A stretch of 5,861 nt of DNA from DASYSA01 sp036003885 (GTDB lineage: Bacteria; Acidobacteriota; Blastocatellia; UBA7656). The translations under genes were made by a program, and so were the position numbers. The stretch is taken from the NCBI GenBank assembly GCA_036003885.1, contig DASYSA010000287.1:1-5861 (forward strand). The letters run 5' to 3'. This document shows, piece by piece, positions 1-5,236 of this stretch. Within the stretch, counting starts at the first letter, position 1; every line of letters starts with the position of its first letter. Below the pieces are notes generated by a model. It made no database searches, was not told the origin of the DNA, and saw only the letters and a program-made list of their open reading frames with translations.

Positions 1-405
1 AGAGATGTAGCGTACTTCAGTCTTGGCGGCCAAGTTGTTGAGCGACCGAAACGGGATCTTTACTGAGAACGCATCGACATTCGTGTATCCCTTGGTTACC
101 AGGCCACCCAGGACGCGAAGCGAGGAGACAAGAGACGACGACGGCGCCGCCTCCGTCTGAACGATGACGGAGACCAGAGACCCGGCAAGCTGAGTGGATT
201 TTGCAGCCTCTGCCAGTTGCTGCTGAAGGTCAATCGACAGCTTGGATAACAGCTTCCGCGTGACAACAGGAGAAGTCTTGGAGCCTGATTGCGCCTCAAC
301 CGGTGACTGAAACGGGTAGCTTACAAAGCATCCGACTACCGGAAGGACCACCAGAAAGACAGCTATTAGCATTCTAACTGCGACGTTAAGCCTGTTTATT
401 TTCAT
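1..405 (-). CDS. N-terminal part of a probable secreted S8 (subtilisin-like) serine peptidase, truncated by the window edge
   Basis: The reverse strand is open for 135 codons from an ATG at 405-403 to the window edge, so only the N-terminus is present. Residues 1-4 (MKIN) and R5/R11 form a basic n-region, followed by a hydrophobic stretch at about 12-25. Export is therefore likely, either by signal peptidase I cleavage after VEA (36-38) or by lipidation at Cys26, since VVGC fits a lipobox. Residues about 76-135 (from LVSVIVQTEA through RVLGGLVTKGY and VDAFSVKIP to VRYIS) resemble the inhibitor I9-like prodomain that precedes the catalytic domain in many bacterial subtilases. The catalytic Asp/His/Ser triad would lie beyond the left edge and cannot be seen. 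An in-frame ATG at 432-430 is an alternative start; 405 gives the more typical signal peptide. Neither has a strong Shine-Dalgarno. The gene is divergent from glpK. The family call rests on prodomain pattern alone. Confidence 0.6.
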   Translation of the reverse strand, partial: MKINRLNVAVRMLIAVFLVVLPVVGCFVSYPFQSPVEAQSGSKTSPVVTRKLLSKLSIDLQQQLAEAAKSTQLAGSLVSVIVQTEAAPSSSLVSSLRVLGGLVTKGYTNVDAFSVKIPFRSLNNLAAKTEVRYIS

Positions 406-727
406 GTTTGTTCCACTACTCAGTTCGTTCATCGAAACGACTGATTAATCCCTATCCCTTGCGATCGCTCCACTCAGGCAATGCGTTCCAAGAGGAAATC
501 ACTCTCGGAAGTGCTAATCCTTCGGCGCTATGTATTCAAGCGGCGTGCCCCAGCTGTATAACAAACCCCTTCTCCTTGTCTGTCGATGACATTCGAGTAA
601 ACCCCGACGTCCGGTTAGTTCTTTTAGTCTCGACAGTTGGCGGTGAATTAGATACGGGAGAGTACGGTTCCTGACTGCCACAAAATCAGTTCACTATGAT
701 CATTCGGAGGCGCTGGTTGCGGCGCGT

Positions 728-748
728 TGACCGCTAATGCGTCGGTCA
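728..748. other. Small inverted repeat (hairpin) upstream of glpK
   Basis: TGACCG at 728-733 is the exact reverse complement of CGGTCA at 743-748, separated by 9 bases. The left arm lies within TTGACCG, which recurs at 791-797. It may be an operator-like dyad or chance. No T-tract follows, so it is not a terminator. Confidence 0.3.
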
Positions 749-814
749 TTCTAACTGAAGTCGCGCACTGCTTATGTCAGATTGAGAATCTTGACCGATC
801 AGGTTGAAGCTTCT

Positions 815-842
815 TTTACGTCAAGGCTCCCGGTGATATGAT
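815..842 (+). promoter_or_regulatory. Candidate sigma70-type promoter for glpK
   Basis: TTTACG at 815-820 (4 of 6 to TTGACA) and TATGAT at 837-842 (5 of 6 to TATAAT) are separated by 16 bases. Initiation would fall near 849, giving a leader of about 33 bases that ends in the GGAGAG ribosome binding site at 871-876, a sensible architecture. Eye-based matches of this quality occur by chance, so confidence is modest. Confidence 0.35.
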
Positions 843-881
843 GACTCGGCCTTCACAACTCAATCAATCCGGAGAGAACTA

Positions 882-2381
882 ATGAGCGAAGAGTACATCC
901 TCGCACTCGATCAAGGCACAACGAGCTCCCGCGCAGTCCTTTTCAACCAGGCGGGAAGTCCGGTCGCGATGGCCCAGCAGGAGTTCGAACAACTCTATCC
1001 TCAACCGGGTTGGGTTGAGCACCGGCCCGAAGAGATATGGTCGTCTCAACTGAGTGCAGCCCGGCAGGTGTTGAGTGAGGCCGCATTGAAACCAGATCAA
1101 GTGGCCGCAGTCGGCATAACAAATCAACGCGAGACTACAGTTGTCTGGGACCGCAAGACCGGCGAACCAATTCATAACGCCATCGTTTGGCAGTGCCGAC
1201 GGACGGCAGAAGAGTGCGACCGAATGCGGCGCGACGGGCTGGCTCAGTTGTTTCAAAAGCGCACGGGTCTGGTGTTGGACGCGTACTTCTCGGGCACAAA
1301 GCTCCGGTGGTTGCTCGACAGGGTCGACGGAGCCCGCGAGCTGGCTGCCCGCGGTCGTCTTGCTTTCGGGACGGTAGACTCCTGGCTCATGTGGAAACTC
1401 ACGGGCGGCCGGATTCATGCGACTGACCCGTCGAACGCCAGCCGCACACTCATGTTCAACATCGAGCGCGGAGAATGGGATGACGAATTGCTCGAAGCGC
1501 TCGACGTGCCCCGTGAGGTCCTCCCTCACGTAGCTCCATCGAGCGGATTGATCGGCGAAACGGACTCGGAGCTGTTCGGACGCCCAATCCCGATTGCAGG
1601 GATCGCGGGCGATCAGCAGGCAGCATTATTCGGACAGGTTTGCACCGTGCCCGGCATGTCGAAGAACACATACGGCACTGGCTGCTTCATGTTGCTCAAC
1701 ACCGGCGAGCAGGCCGTAGCGTCGAAGAACAATCTGCTCACGACCGTTGCGTGGAGAATCGCGGACGAGCCAACGGAATATGCCCTTGAAGGCAGCGTCT
1801 TCATCGCGGGAGCGGCGATTCAGTGGCTGCGCGATGGGCTCAAGATCATTGCGTCGGCTGAAGAGACTCAGGAGATGGCCTTGAGTATTGCGGACAACGG
1901 CGGCGTCTATCTTGTGCCCGCCTTTGTTGGGCTGGGGGTGCCGCACTGGGACCCATATGCGCGCGGAACGATAGTTGGCCTGACGCGGGGATCCGGGCGC
2001 GAGCATATTGTCCGCGCCGCACTCGAATCAATCGCCTATCAGACTCGCGACGTTCTTACTGGAATGCAGGACGACTCAGGAATAGAGTTGAAGGAGCTTC
2101 GCGTTGACGGGGGCGCGGCACAAAATGATTTCCTGATGCAGTTCCAGGCGGACATGCTGGGTATTCCGGTGGTCCGCCCGGCGAACACTGAGACCACCGC
2201 GGCCGGTGCAGCTTACTTTGCCGGGCTCGCAGTGGGCTTCTGGAAGAGCCTTGCCGAGATCGGCGAGATGTGGCAGCGCGAGCGCACTTTTGAGCCCCGG
2301 ATGCCTGCGTCACAACGCGAAGAGCTCGCAGCAGGCTGGACCCGGGCAGTGGAGCGCGCGAAAGGATGGATCGTTCCGTAA
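882..2381 (+). CDS. glpK: Glycerol kinase (ATP:glycerol 3-phosphotransferase)
   Basis: This cytoplasmic FGGY-family kinase converts glycerol and ATP to sn-glycerol 3-phosphate, feeding lipid synthesis and glycolysis. The 499-residue length is normal for the family. Visible landmarks are the N-terminal phosphate-binding segment around D10-QGTTSSR (10-17), glycerol-binding R83-E84, W103 and Y135, the catalytic base D244 in GIAGDQQAALFGQ (240-252), KNTYGTG (261-267), the second FGGY signature (about 362-382, GTIVGL to ALE) and the ADP-binding DGGAAQND (409-416). GGAGAG at 871-876 supports the ATG at 882. Two regulatory elements known in relatives are absent. The fructose-1,6-bisphosphate loop (GGKGGTR in E. 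coli) is missing between SELFG and IPIAG. The loop His phosphorylated by HPr in Firmicutes is Glu230. No glpF or glpD lies within the window. A 7-bp inverted repeat (2367-2373 with 2383-2389) spans the stop codon but has no T-tract. Confidence 0.97.
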   Translation: MSEEYILALDQGTTSSRAVLFNQAGSPVAMAQQEFEQLYPQPGWVEHRPEEIWSSQLSAARQVLSEAALKPDQVAAVGITNQRETTVVWDRKTGEPIHNAIVWQCRRTAEECDRMRRDGLAQLFQKRTGLVLDAYFSGTKLRWLLDRVDGARELAARGRLAFGTVDSWLMWKLTGGRIHATDPSNASRTLMFNIERGEWDDELLEALDVPREVLPHVAPSSGLIGETDSELFGRPIPIAGIAGDQQAALFGQVCTVPGMSKNTYGTGCFMLLNTGEQAVASKNNLLTTVAWRIADEPTEYALEGSVFIAGAAIQWLRDGLKIIASAEETQEMALSIADNGGVYLVPAFVGLGVPHWDPYARGTIVGLTRGSGREHIVRAALESIAYQTRDVLTGMQDDSGIELKELRVDGGAAQNDFLMQFQADMLGIPVVRPANTETTAAGAAYFAGLAVGFWKSLAEIGEMWQRERTFEPRMPASQREELAAGWTRAVERAKGWIVP

Positions 2382-2535
2382 GCGATCCAGAAGATCGTCT
2401 CGCAGGAGACCGGGACATGCAGCCTATGGTGTGATTCGGGGATGGCTCGCGAGGAGACAGGAACACTCATCTCAACTCCCTGTGGCCATTTGACGCTCGA
2501 CTTCACTGTGCGTTTTCGTTTGCGAGGAACGGTCG

Positions 2536-2913
2536 ATGCAATGTCCGAGTTGTAGGGCAGAGAATCGCGAGGGTTCGAACTTCTGTCGCTACTGCGCTGT
2601 CTCGCTCGTCGATACGCAATCAGATCCGCCATCCGGATATATCCCCTCGGTGCCCCCACCCAATGCGGAGGCCTACCGCGAGCACCAGCCTTTCTTCAGT
2701 CACGAAGCCCCACCGTCGCCCCCTGCCCGGCGGGTCGTCGCCCCAAGGTTGTGCCCACGGTGCAGTTCTTCCGGCATACTCAAAGGCACGACACCTGGGT
2801 GGGCGATCGCGCTCGCAATCGTTACTTTCCCAATCTTCTGCTTCTTCTCGCTGTTCTTTCTGCTGATAAAAGGGCCGAGTCGCTGCATGCGATGCGGAGT
2901 CGAGTTCAAGTAA
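2536..2913 (+). CDS. Small zinc-ribbon membrane protein with LITAF-like Cys-TM-Cys C-terminus
   Basis: This 125-residue protein of unknown function has three parts. Residues 3-20 form a zinc-ribbon knuckle pair (C3-x2-C6 and C17-x2-C20, spaced as in bacterial zinc_ribbon_2 and double-zinc-ribbon families). Residues about 30-70 form a Pro-rich, probably disordered linker. The C-terminal part has CPRC (C73, C76), a hydrophobic segment at about 89-111 long enough to cross or enter the membrane, then CMRC (C117, C120) and the end. Two CxxC pairs bracketing a hydrophobic stretch resemble the layout of LITAF domains, where the pairs close into one zinc site and the hydrophobic part is a membrane anchor. 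That likeness is an inference from pattern. GAGGAA at 2524-2529 sits 6 bases before the ATG. It lies 154 bp after glpK and 275 bp before the PilZ gene on the same strand. No enzymatic motif is visible; a binding or adaptor role is possible but untested. Confidence 0.75.
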   Translation: MQCPSCRAENREGSNFCRYCAVSLVDTQSDPPSGYIPSVPPPNAEAYREHQPFFSHEAPPSPPARRVVAPRLCPRCSSSGILKGTTPGWAIALAIVTFPIFCFFSLFFLLIKGPSRCMRCGVEFK

Positions 2914-2918
2914 GCTAA

Positions 2919-2942
2919 GGGGTGACTGGTGACTCACCTTTT
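2919..2942 (+). terminator. Terminator-like hairpin after the zinc-ribbon gene
   Basis: GGTGA at 2921-2925 pairs with TCACC at 2934-2938, extendable by G-T wobbles, and is followed by TTTT at 2939-2942. It starts 6 to 8 bases after the stop codon. The stem is short (5 strict pairs) and the T-tract brief, so termination would be weak or partial. Confidence 0.35.
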
Positions 2943-3039
2943 GATCATTTATCAGACCTCAAACTCTCCGCCCACAGTCCCGGACCGAATGTTCTGGTTC
3001 GCCCCACTTTCCTCAAGGAGTACCTGCGGCGCTTCTCCT

Positions 3040-3072
3040 CTCGGTGGAGTCCGGCTTCGCCCTACCACCGAG
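3040..3072. repeat. Long imperfect hairpin (REP-like palindrome) upstream of the PilZ gene
   Basis: CTCGGTGG at 3040-3047 is the exact reverse complement of CCACCGAG at 3065-3072. Inside, A3048-G3049 can pair with C3062-T3063 and GGC (3053-3055) with GCC (3059-3061) around a TTC loop, giving about 13 pairs with small bulges. No T-tract follows. Single GC-rich intergenic palindromes of this type are often members of dispersed REP-like families, but only one copy is present here, so that remains a guess. It could also be a leader structure of the PilZ transcript. Confidence 0.45.
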
Positions 3073-3188
3073 CAAAGGGCTTCATCTGCAATGCTTCGAG
3101 TGCGCGGCGACGTTTGCTTGCTCTGGTACGGCATGTGCTCTACCTGTTGAGGACGAAAAAGCCGGCAACTGGGCAAGGAGTAAAGGGC

Positions 3189-3566
3189 ATGAGTACAGGC
3201 AGAGAGAGAAGAAGAGAGGATCGCATTCCATACATTTTGGAAGTGAAATGTGACGACTTCGGTCCCGGAGCGCTGCGAATCAGCGACCTGAGTAGAACAG
3301 GGGCCTTCATCGACACGTTACTCTCGGTTCGAATCGGCTCAATAATACAGCTCGGTTTCCAACTCCATGAACTTGAGATCAACGTTTTGGCCGAGGTGCG
3401 TCATTGCGTAACCTACATTGGCATCGGGGTCCAGTTTTTGAACCTCAGCGCGGACGAACAATACTTCCTGTCATTCGTCCTCGCGCAGCAGTCGATGCAG
3501 CAGGAAAGGTTGAGCCAGACCCAACACACCGGGTACGCCACACAAAACCAATTGAGACAATTCTGA
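3189..3566 (+). CDS. Single-domain PilZ protein, probable c-di-GMP receptor
   Basis: The 125-residue product is almost wholly one PilZ domain, a cytoplasmic beta-barrel that binds cyclic di-GMP and signals to partner proteins controlling motility, exopolysaccharide or other outputs. Both diagnostic motifs are intact: RxxxR at R8-R12 (inside RERRREDR) and DxSxxG at D33-L-S35-R-T-G38. The strand-rich segment up to about residue 100 (including the GIGVQFLNLS part) matches the rest of the barrel, and the Gln-rich tail is probably disordered. The start was chosen at 3189 because AAGGAG at 3175-3180 precedes it by 8 bases and because the domain begins there. The open frame continues upstream to an ATG at 2922, but those 89 extra residues are low-quality, start inside the terminator-like hairpin and cover the hairpin at 3040-3072. 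The gene converges on the TPR gene. The output partner is unknown. Confidence 0.85.
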   Translation: MSTGRERRREDRIPYILEVKCDDFGPGALRISDLSRTGAFIDTLLSVRIGSIIQLGFQLHELEINVLAEVRHCVTYIGIGVQFLNLSADEQYFLSFVLAQQSMQQERLSQTQHTGYATQNQLRQF

Positions 3567-3580
3567 GGACGCGCCACTCA

Positions 3581-3611
3581 GCAAGAAAGCCAGCCCCCAA
3601 AGGGACTGGCT
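3581..3611 (-). terminator. Rho-independent terminator for the minus-strand TPR gene
   Basis: Read on the minus strand, AGCCAG (3611-3606) and, after one mismatch, CCC pair with GGG and CTGGCT (ending at 3588) around a TTTG loop, followed directly by TTCTT. This gives 9 pairs with one internal mismatch plus a T-rich tail. It lies about 50 bases past the TAG stop at 3665-3663. On the plus strand no T-tract follows the hairpin, so it mainly serves the TPR gene, though its stem may also stabilise the end of the PilZ transcript. Confidence 0.65.
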
Positions 3612-3621
3612 CATTGCAAAC

Positions 3622-3641
3622 CGCTCAGCAATTACTGAGCG
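3622..3641. other. Second hairpin in the convergent intergenic region
   Basis: CGCTCAG at 3622-3628 and CTGAGCG at 3635-3641 form a perfect 7-bp stem with a 6-base loop (CAATTA). It lies between the TPR stop codon and the main terminator, and has no T-tract on either strand. It may protect the 3' end or assist termination from both convergent genes. Confidence 0.5.
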
Positions 3642-3662
3642 CCGGACGATTGCGTTAGTCGT

Positions 3663-4655
3663 CTACTGCTTGCTGGCAGCAGCAGAGGCGCCCCCGGCGG
3701 GAGCTCCATTGCTCTTGAACTTGTCGATCAGCTTCTGCATGCCGTCTGCGTCGTTGGGATGTCGATAGTTGTACATTGTTGTCAACGCCGCGAGAACCTG
3801 GTCTCGCGTGCTCTTCCAAGGATCTTGACCGGCAGTCAATGCCATGAATCGTGCCAGGTTCTCGATCACCATATCCGCGTTGGTGTTAACTTCGTCGAGA
3901 GCAGCTTTAACCTCGGGTTTCAGTTCGGCGGCGTCGCGATCGGCTTGTGGAAACGCCTGGTACTTCGCAGCAGCAGTCCCATACTTCTCCTGATAGATAG
4001 ATCCCATATTAAGGAAGTAAATAGGACTTGATGGATCAAGAGTTGCCGCTTTCTTGTAGTTCTCCAGAGCTTTATCGGTCTCCTTATTCTTTGCCGCGAC
4101 CAGACCCACGCTCTGATACAGCATCCCGAGAATCGGACCCTGTTTCCAGTTCTCCTTCGGCACCACGGCCGGCACTTTGCCGCCTTCAATCAACTTGATG
4201 GCCCTCTGACTGAATTCAGCAGCCTCGGCCCCGTGTGAGTAATTCGGAGGCGAAGCGGACAATTCATTCGTGCGGATGTTCAGCGCCATCAGATAAAGGT
4301 AGTCCAGATTATCCGGCTCGGCTGCGAGTGCTTCTTTGCCGATTCGTATCATATCATCCGTCTTCTTTGCGGTGATCGCCTCATTGAACAGGTGCGGTCG
4401 GAGCCAACCCTTCAAGTAGCCGGCGTATTTACCTGTCGGAAACTTTTCCAGGTATGCCTTTGCGAAGCCCACTGCCTTCGGGATGTCCTTGGCCTTGTTG
4501 GCTTCAAAAAAGGCACTATAGACCTCACCCTCTTCCTTCGCAGCATCCTGCGCCACGCCGGCAACAGCCAGCAGGTTGACGCGCGCTGAAACAACGGACA
4601 CGAGTAGCGCGAGCATTGATACGAGCATCGCCATTAGCATCGCTGATCTCTTCAT
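3663..4655 (-). CDS. Secreted TPR-repeat protein (downstream copy of a tandem pair)
   Basis: The 330-residue protein starts at an ATG at 4655-4653, preceded by AAGGAG (4671-4666) at a 10-base spacing. An Met/Leu/Val-rich signal peptide spans about residues 1-35, with possible cleavage after VSA (22-24) or GVA (33-35), so the mature protein is probably exported. The rest is alpha-helical and TPR-like. The clearest unit is at about 174-207 (GPILGMLYQSVG to ALENYKKAATLDP), continuing into the next helix (PIYFLNMGSIYQE). Weaker units lie near 46-83 and 100-127. TPR proteins mediate protein-protein contacts; the partner cannot be told from sequence. The tail from about 312 is Gly/Ala/Ser-rich and probably disordered. 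No catalytic motif is visible. Residues 108-302 are nearly identical to the second copy upstream on the same strand. The gene ends 50 bases before a good terminator. Confidence 0.85.
   Translation of the reverse strand: MKRSAMLMAMLVSMLALLVSVVSARVNLLAVAGVAQDAAKEEGEVYSAFFEANKAKDIPKAVGFAKAYLEKFPTGKYAGYLKGWLRPHLFNEAITAKKTDDMIRIGKEALAAEPDNLDYLYLMALNIRTNELSASPPNYSHGAEAAEFSQRAIKLIEGGKVPAVVPKENWKQGPILGMLYQSVGLVAAKNKETDKALENYKKAATLDPSSPIYFLNMGSIYQEKYGTAAAKYQAFPQADRDAAELKPEVKAALDEVNTNADMVIENLARFMALTAGQDPWKSTRDQVLAALTTMYNYRHPNDADGMQKLIDKFKSNGAPAGGASAAASKQ
3757..4338. repeat. Duplicated segment, copy 1 (inside the downstream TPR gene)
   Basis: This 582-bp segment aligns without gaps to 5280-5861 at a constant offset of 1523. 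By hand count there are 35 mismatches, about 94 percent identity. Similarity stops at the 3757 side and continues beyond the right edge on the other side for copy 2, so the full length is unknown. Confidence 0.95.
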
Positions 4656-4747
4656 CGAATAGTTACTCCTTCTGTATAATTCTTTTGCTGCGAGCGTGCT
4701 CGTAAAAGTGGCCCCACTAGTGCACGCATCTTCTCAACCTGTTCTTG

Positions 4748-4833
4748 TGAGATCGTCGCAACTCTGGGATGCAATTAGTGCAGTCGGAGCTGCCGACTAT
4801 CTACCAGGGGAAACGTCCATTGCGATCGTCGCA
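4748..4833. promoter_or_regulatory. Pair of operator-like elements upstream of the TPR gene
   Basis: TGCGATCGTCGCA at 4821-4833 is a perfect inverted repeat (TGCGA, 3-base centre, TCGCA). TGAGATCGTCGCA at 4748-4760 matches it at 12 of 13 positions, 73 bp away, close to seven helical turns. The first copy overlaps the weak -10 of one candidate promoter. A DNA-binding regulator is an inference; no regulator gene is in the window. Confidence 0.3.
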
Positions 4834-4853
4834 CGGCCTTTCTTACCTGTCAA
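4825..4853 (-). promoter_or_regulatory. Candidate proximal promoter for the TPR gene
   Basis: Read on the minus strand, a perfect TTGACA (4853-4848) is followed after 17 bases by GACGAT (4830-4825), only 3 of 6 to the -10 consensus. The weak -10 lies inside the dyad element, as would suit a regulated promoter. The leader to the ATG would be about 160 bases. Confidence 0.3.
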
Positions 4854-4884
4854 GTAAAGCCTTCGGTCCACGCAACGGGGCTAC

Positions 4885-4913
4885 ATAATTCCAAAAAGCG
4901 AAAACAGAGTCAA
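4885..4913 (-). promoter_or_regulatory. Candidate distal promoter for the TPR gene
   Basis: Read on the minus strand, TTGACT (4913-4908, 5 of 6) and AATTAT (4890-4885, 4 of 6) are separated by a T-rich 17-base spacer. Transcription would start near 4878 and run through the dyad elements into the TPR gene. Confidence 0.35.
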
Positions 4914-5236
4914 GCCAAATCGGGAACTGCCGCTCCGGCTGCGGAGGAACCTCTATCGATGGTCACGCTGCCGTCGTGCCTACCTGAGACACCTTATTGA
5001 ACGCGCTTCAGGAGCAGAGCCATATGGTAGTCACAATTATGTGCGGTCGAACGAAGAAGCCGCTCCCTGGTGCCACCTGTTGACCCTTCGCATCTTTTAT
5101 TACCAACAAGACAACTGAGCGGATAGTCAGCCGAAAGATCTCCTGAGGAGACATTGGGTGTCGTGGGGAGTAATCTGGAGCCGGCCCGTCACCTGGGCGC
5201 CTCCTTTCTATGGTTGCGGCGTTTGGAATACCAGGT

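Larger units (their letters stand above)
406..881. other. Divergent intergenic region, no convincing gene
   Basis: This 476-bp stretch separates the minus-strand peptidase from glpK. Open frames inside it have no ribosome binding site and give compositionally odd proteins. It holds a small hairpin (728-748), the heptamer TTGACCG twice (727-733 and 791-797), an 8-bp palindrome ATGATCAT (696-703) and a candidate glpK promoter (815-842). No riboswitch or tRNA-like structure was recognised. Confidence 0.6.
4656..5236. other. Intergenic region between the tandem TPR genes, no convincing gene
   Basis: These 581 bases contain no open frame with coding character. Present are candidate minus-strand promoters (4885-4913 and 4825-4853), a repeated dyad element (4748-4760, 4821-4833), and a 13-base palindrome with a single central base (TCTCCT-G-AGGAGA, 5139-5151). 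The length is generous for a spacer between co-oriented paralogues, so the downstream copy probably has its own promoter. No obvious terminator follows the upstream copy. Confidence 0.6.

Noticed and set aside
461..468. GCGATCGC palindrome, also present near 2802, resembling the cyanobacterial HIP1 octamer
   Set aside because: Two copies in this window are not the dense distribution seen for HIP1, and nothing else suggests a cyanobacterium.
408..674. 88-codon plus-strand open frame upstream of glpK
   Set aside because: It has no ribosome binding site, no coding-like composition and no recognisable motif, and it starts against the 5' end of the divergent gene.
879..1529. 216-codon open frame on the minus strand within glpK
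   Set aside because: It is antisense to a highly conserved enzyme gene and arises from codon bias of glpK. The protein has no recognisable domain.
2399..2466. Imperfect direct repeat (CTCGCAGGAGACCGGGACA at 2399 and CTCGCGAGGAGACAGGAACA at 2446)
   Set aside because: There are only two degenerate copies in a purine-rich spacer, too weak to separate from chance.
2490..2518. TTGACG -35-like sequence upstream of the zinc-ribbon gene
   Set aside because: No acceptable -10 lies at 16 to 18 bases, and the start would fall inside the ribosome binding site.
4675..4680. Perfect TATAAT on the plus strand
   Set aside because: It lies next to the ribosome binding site of the minus-strand TPR gene, has no -35 at the right distance and leads into a region without a plus-strand gene.
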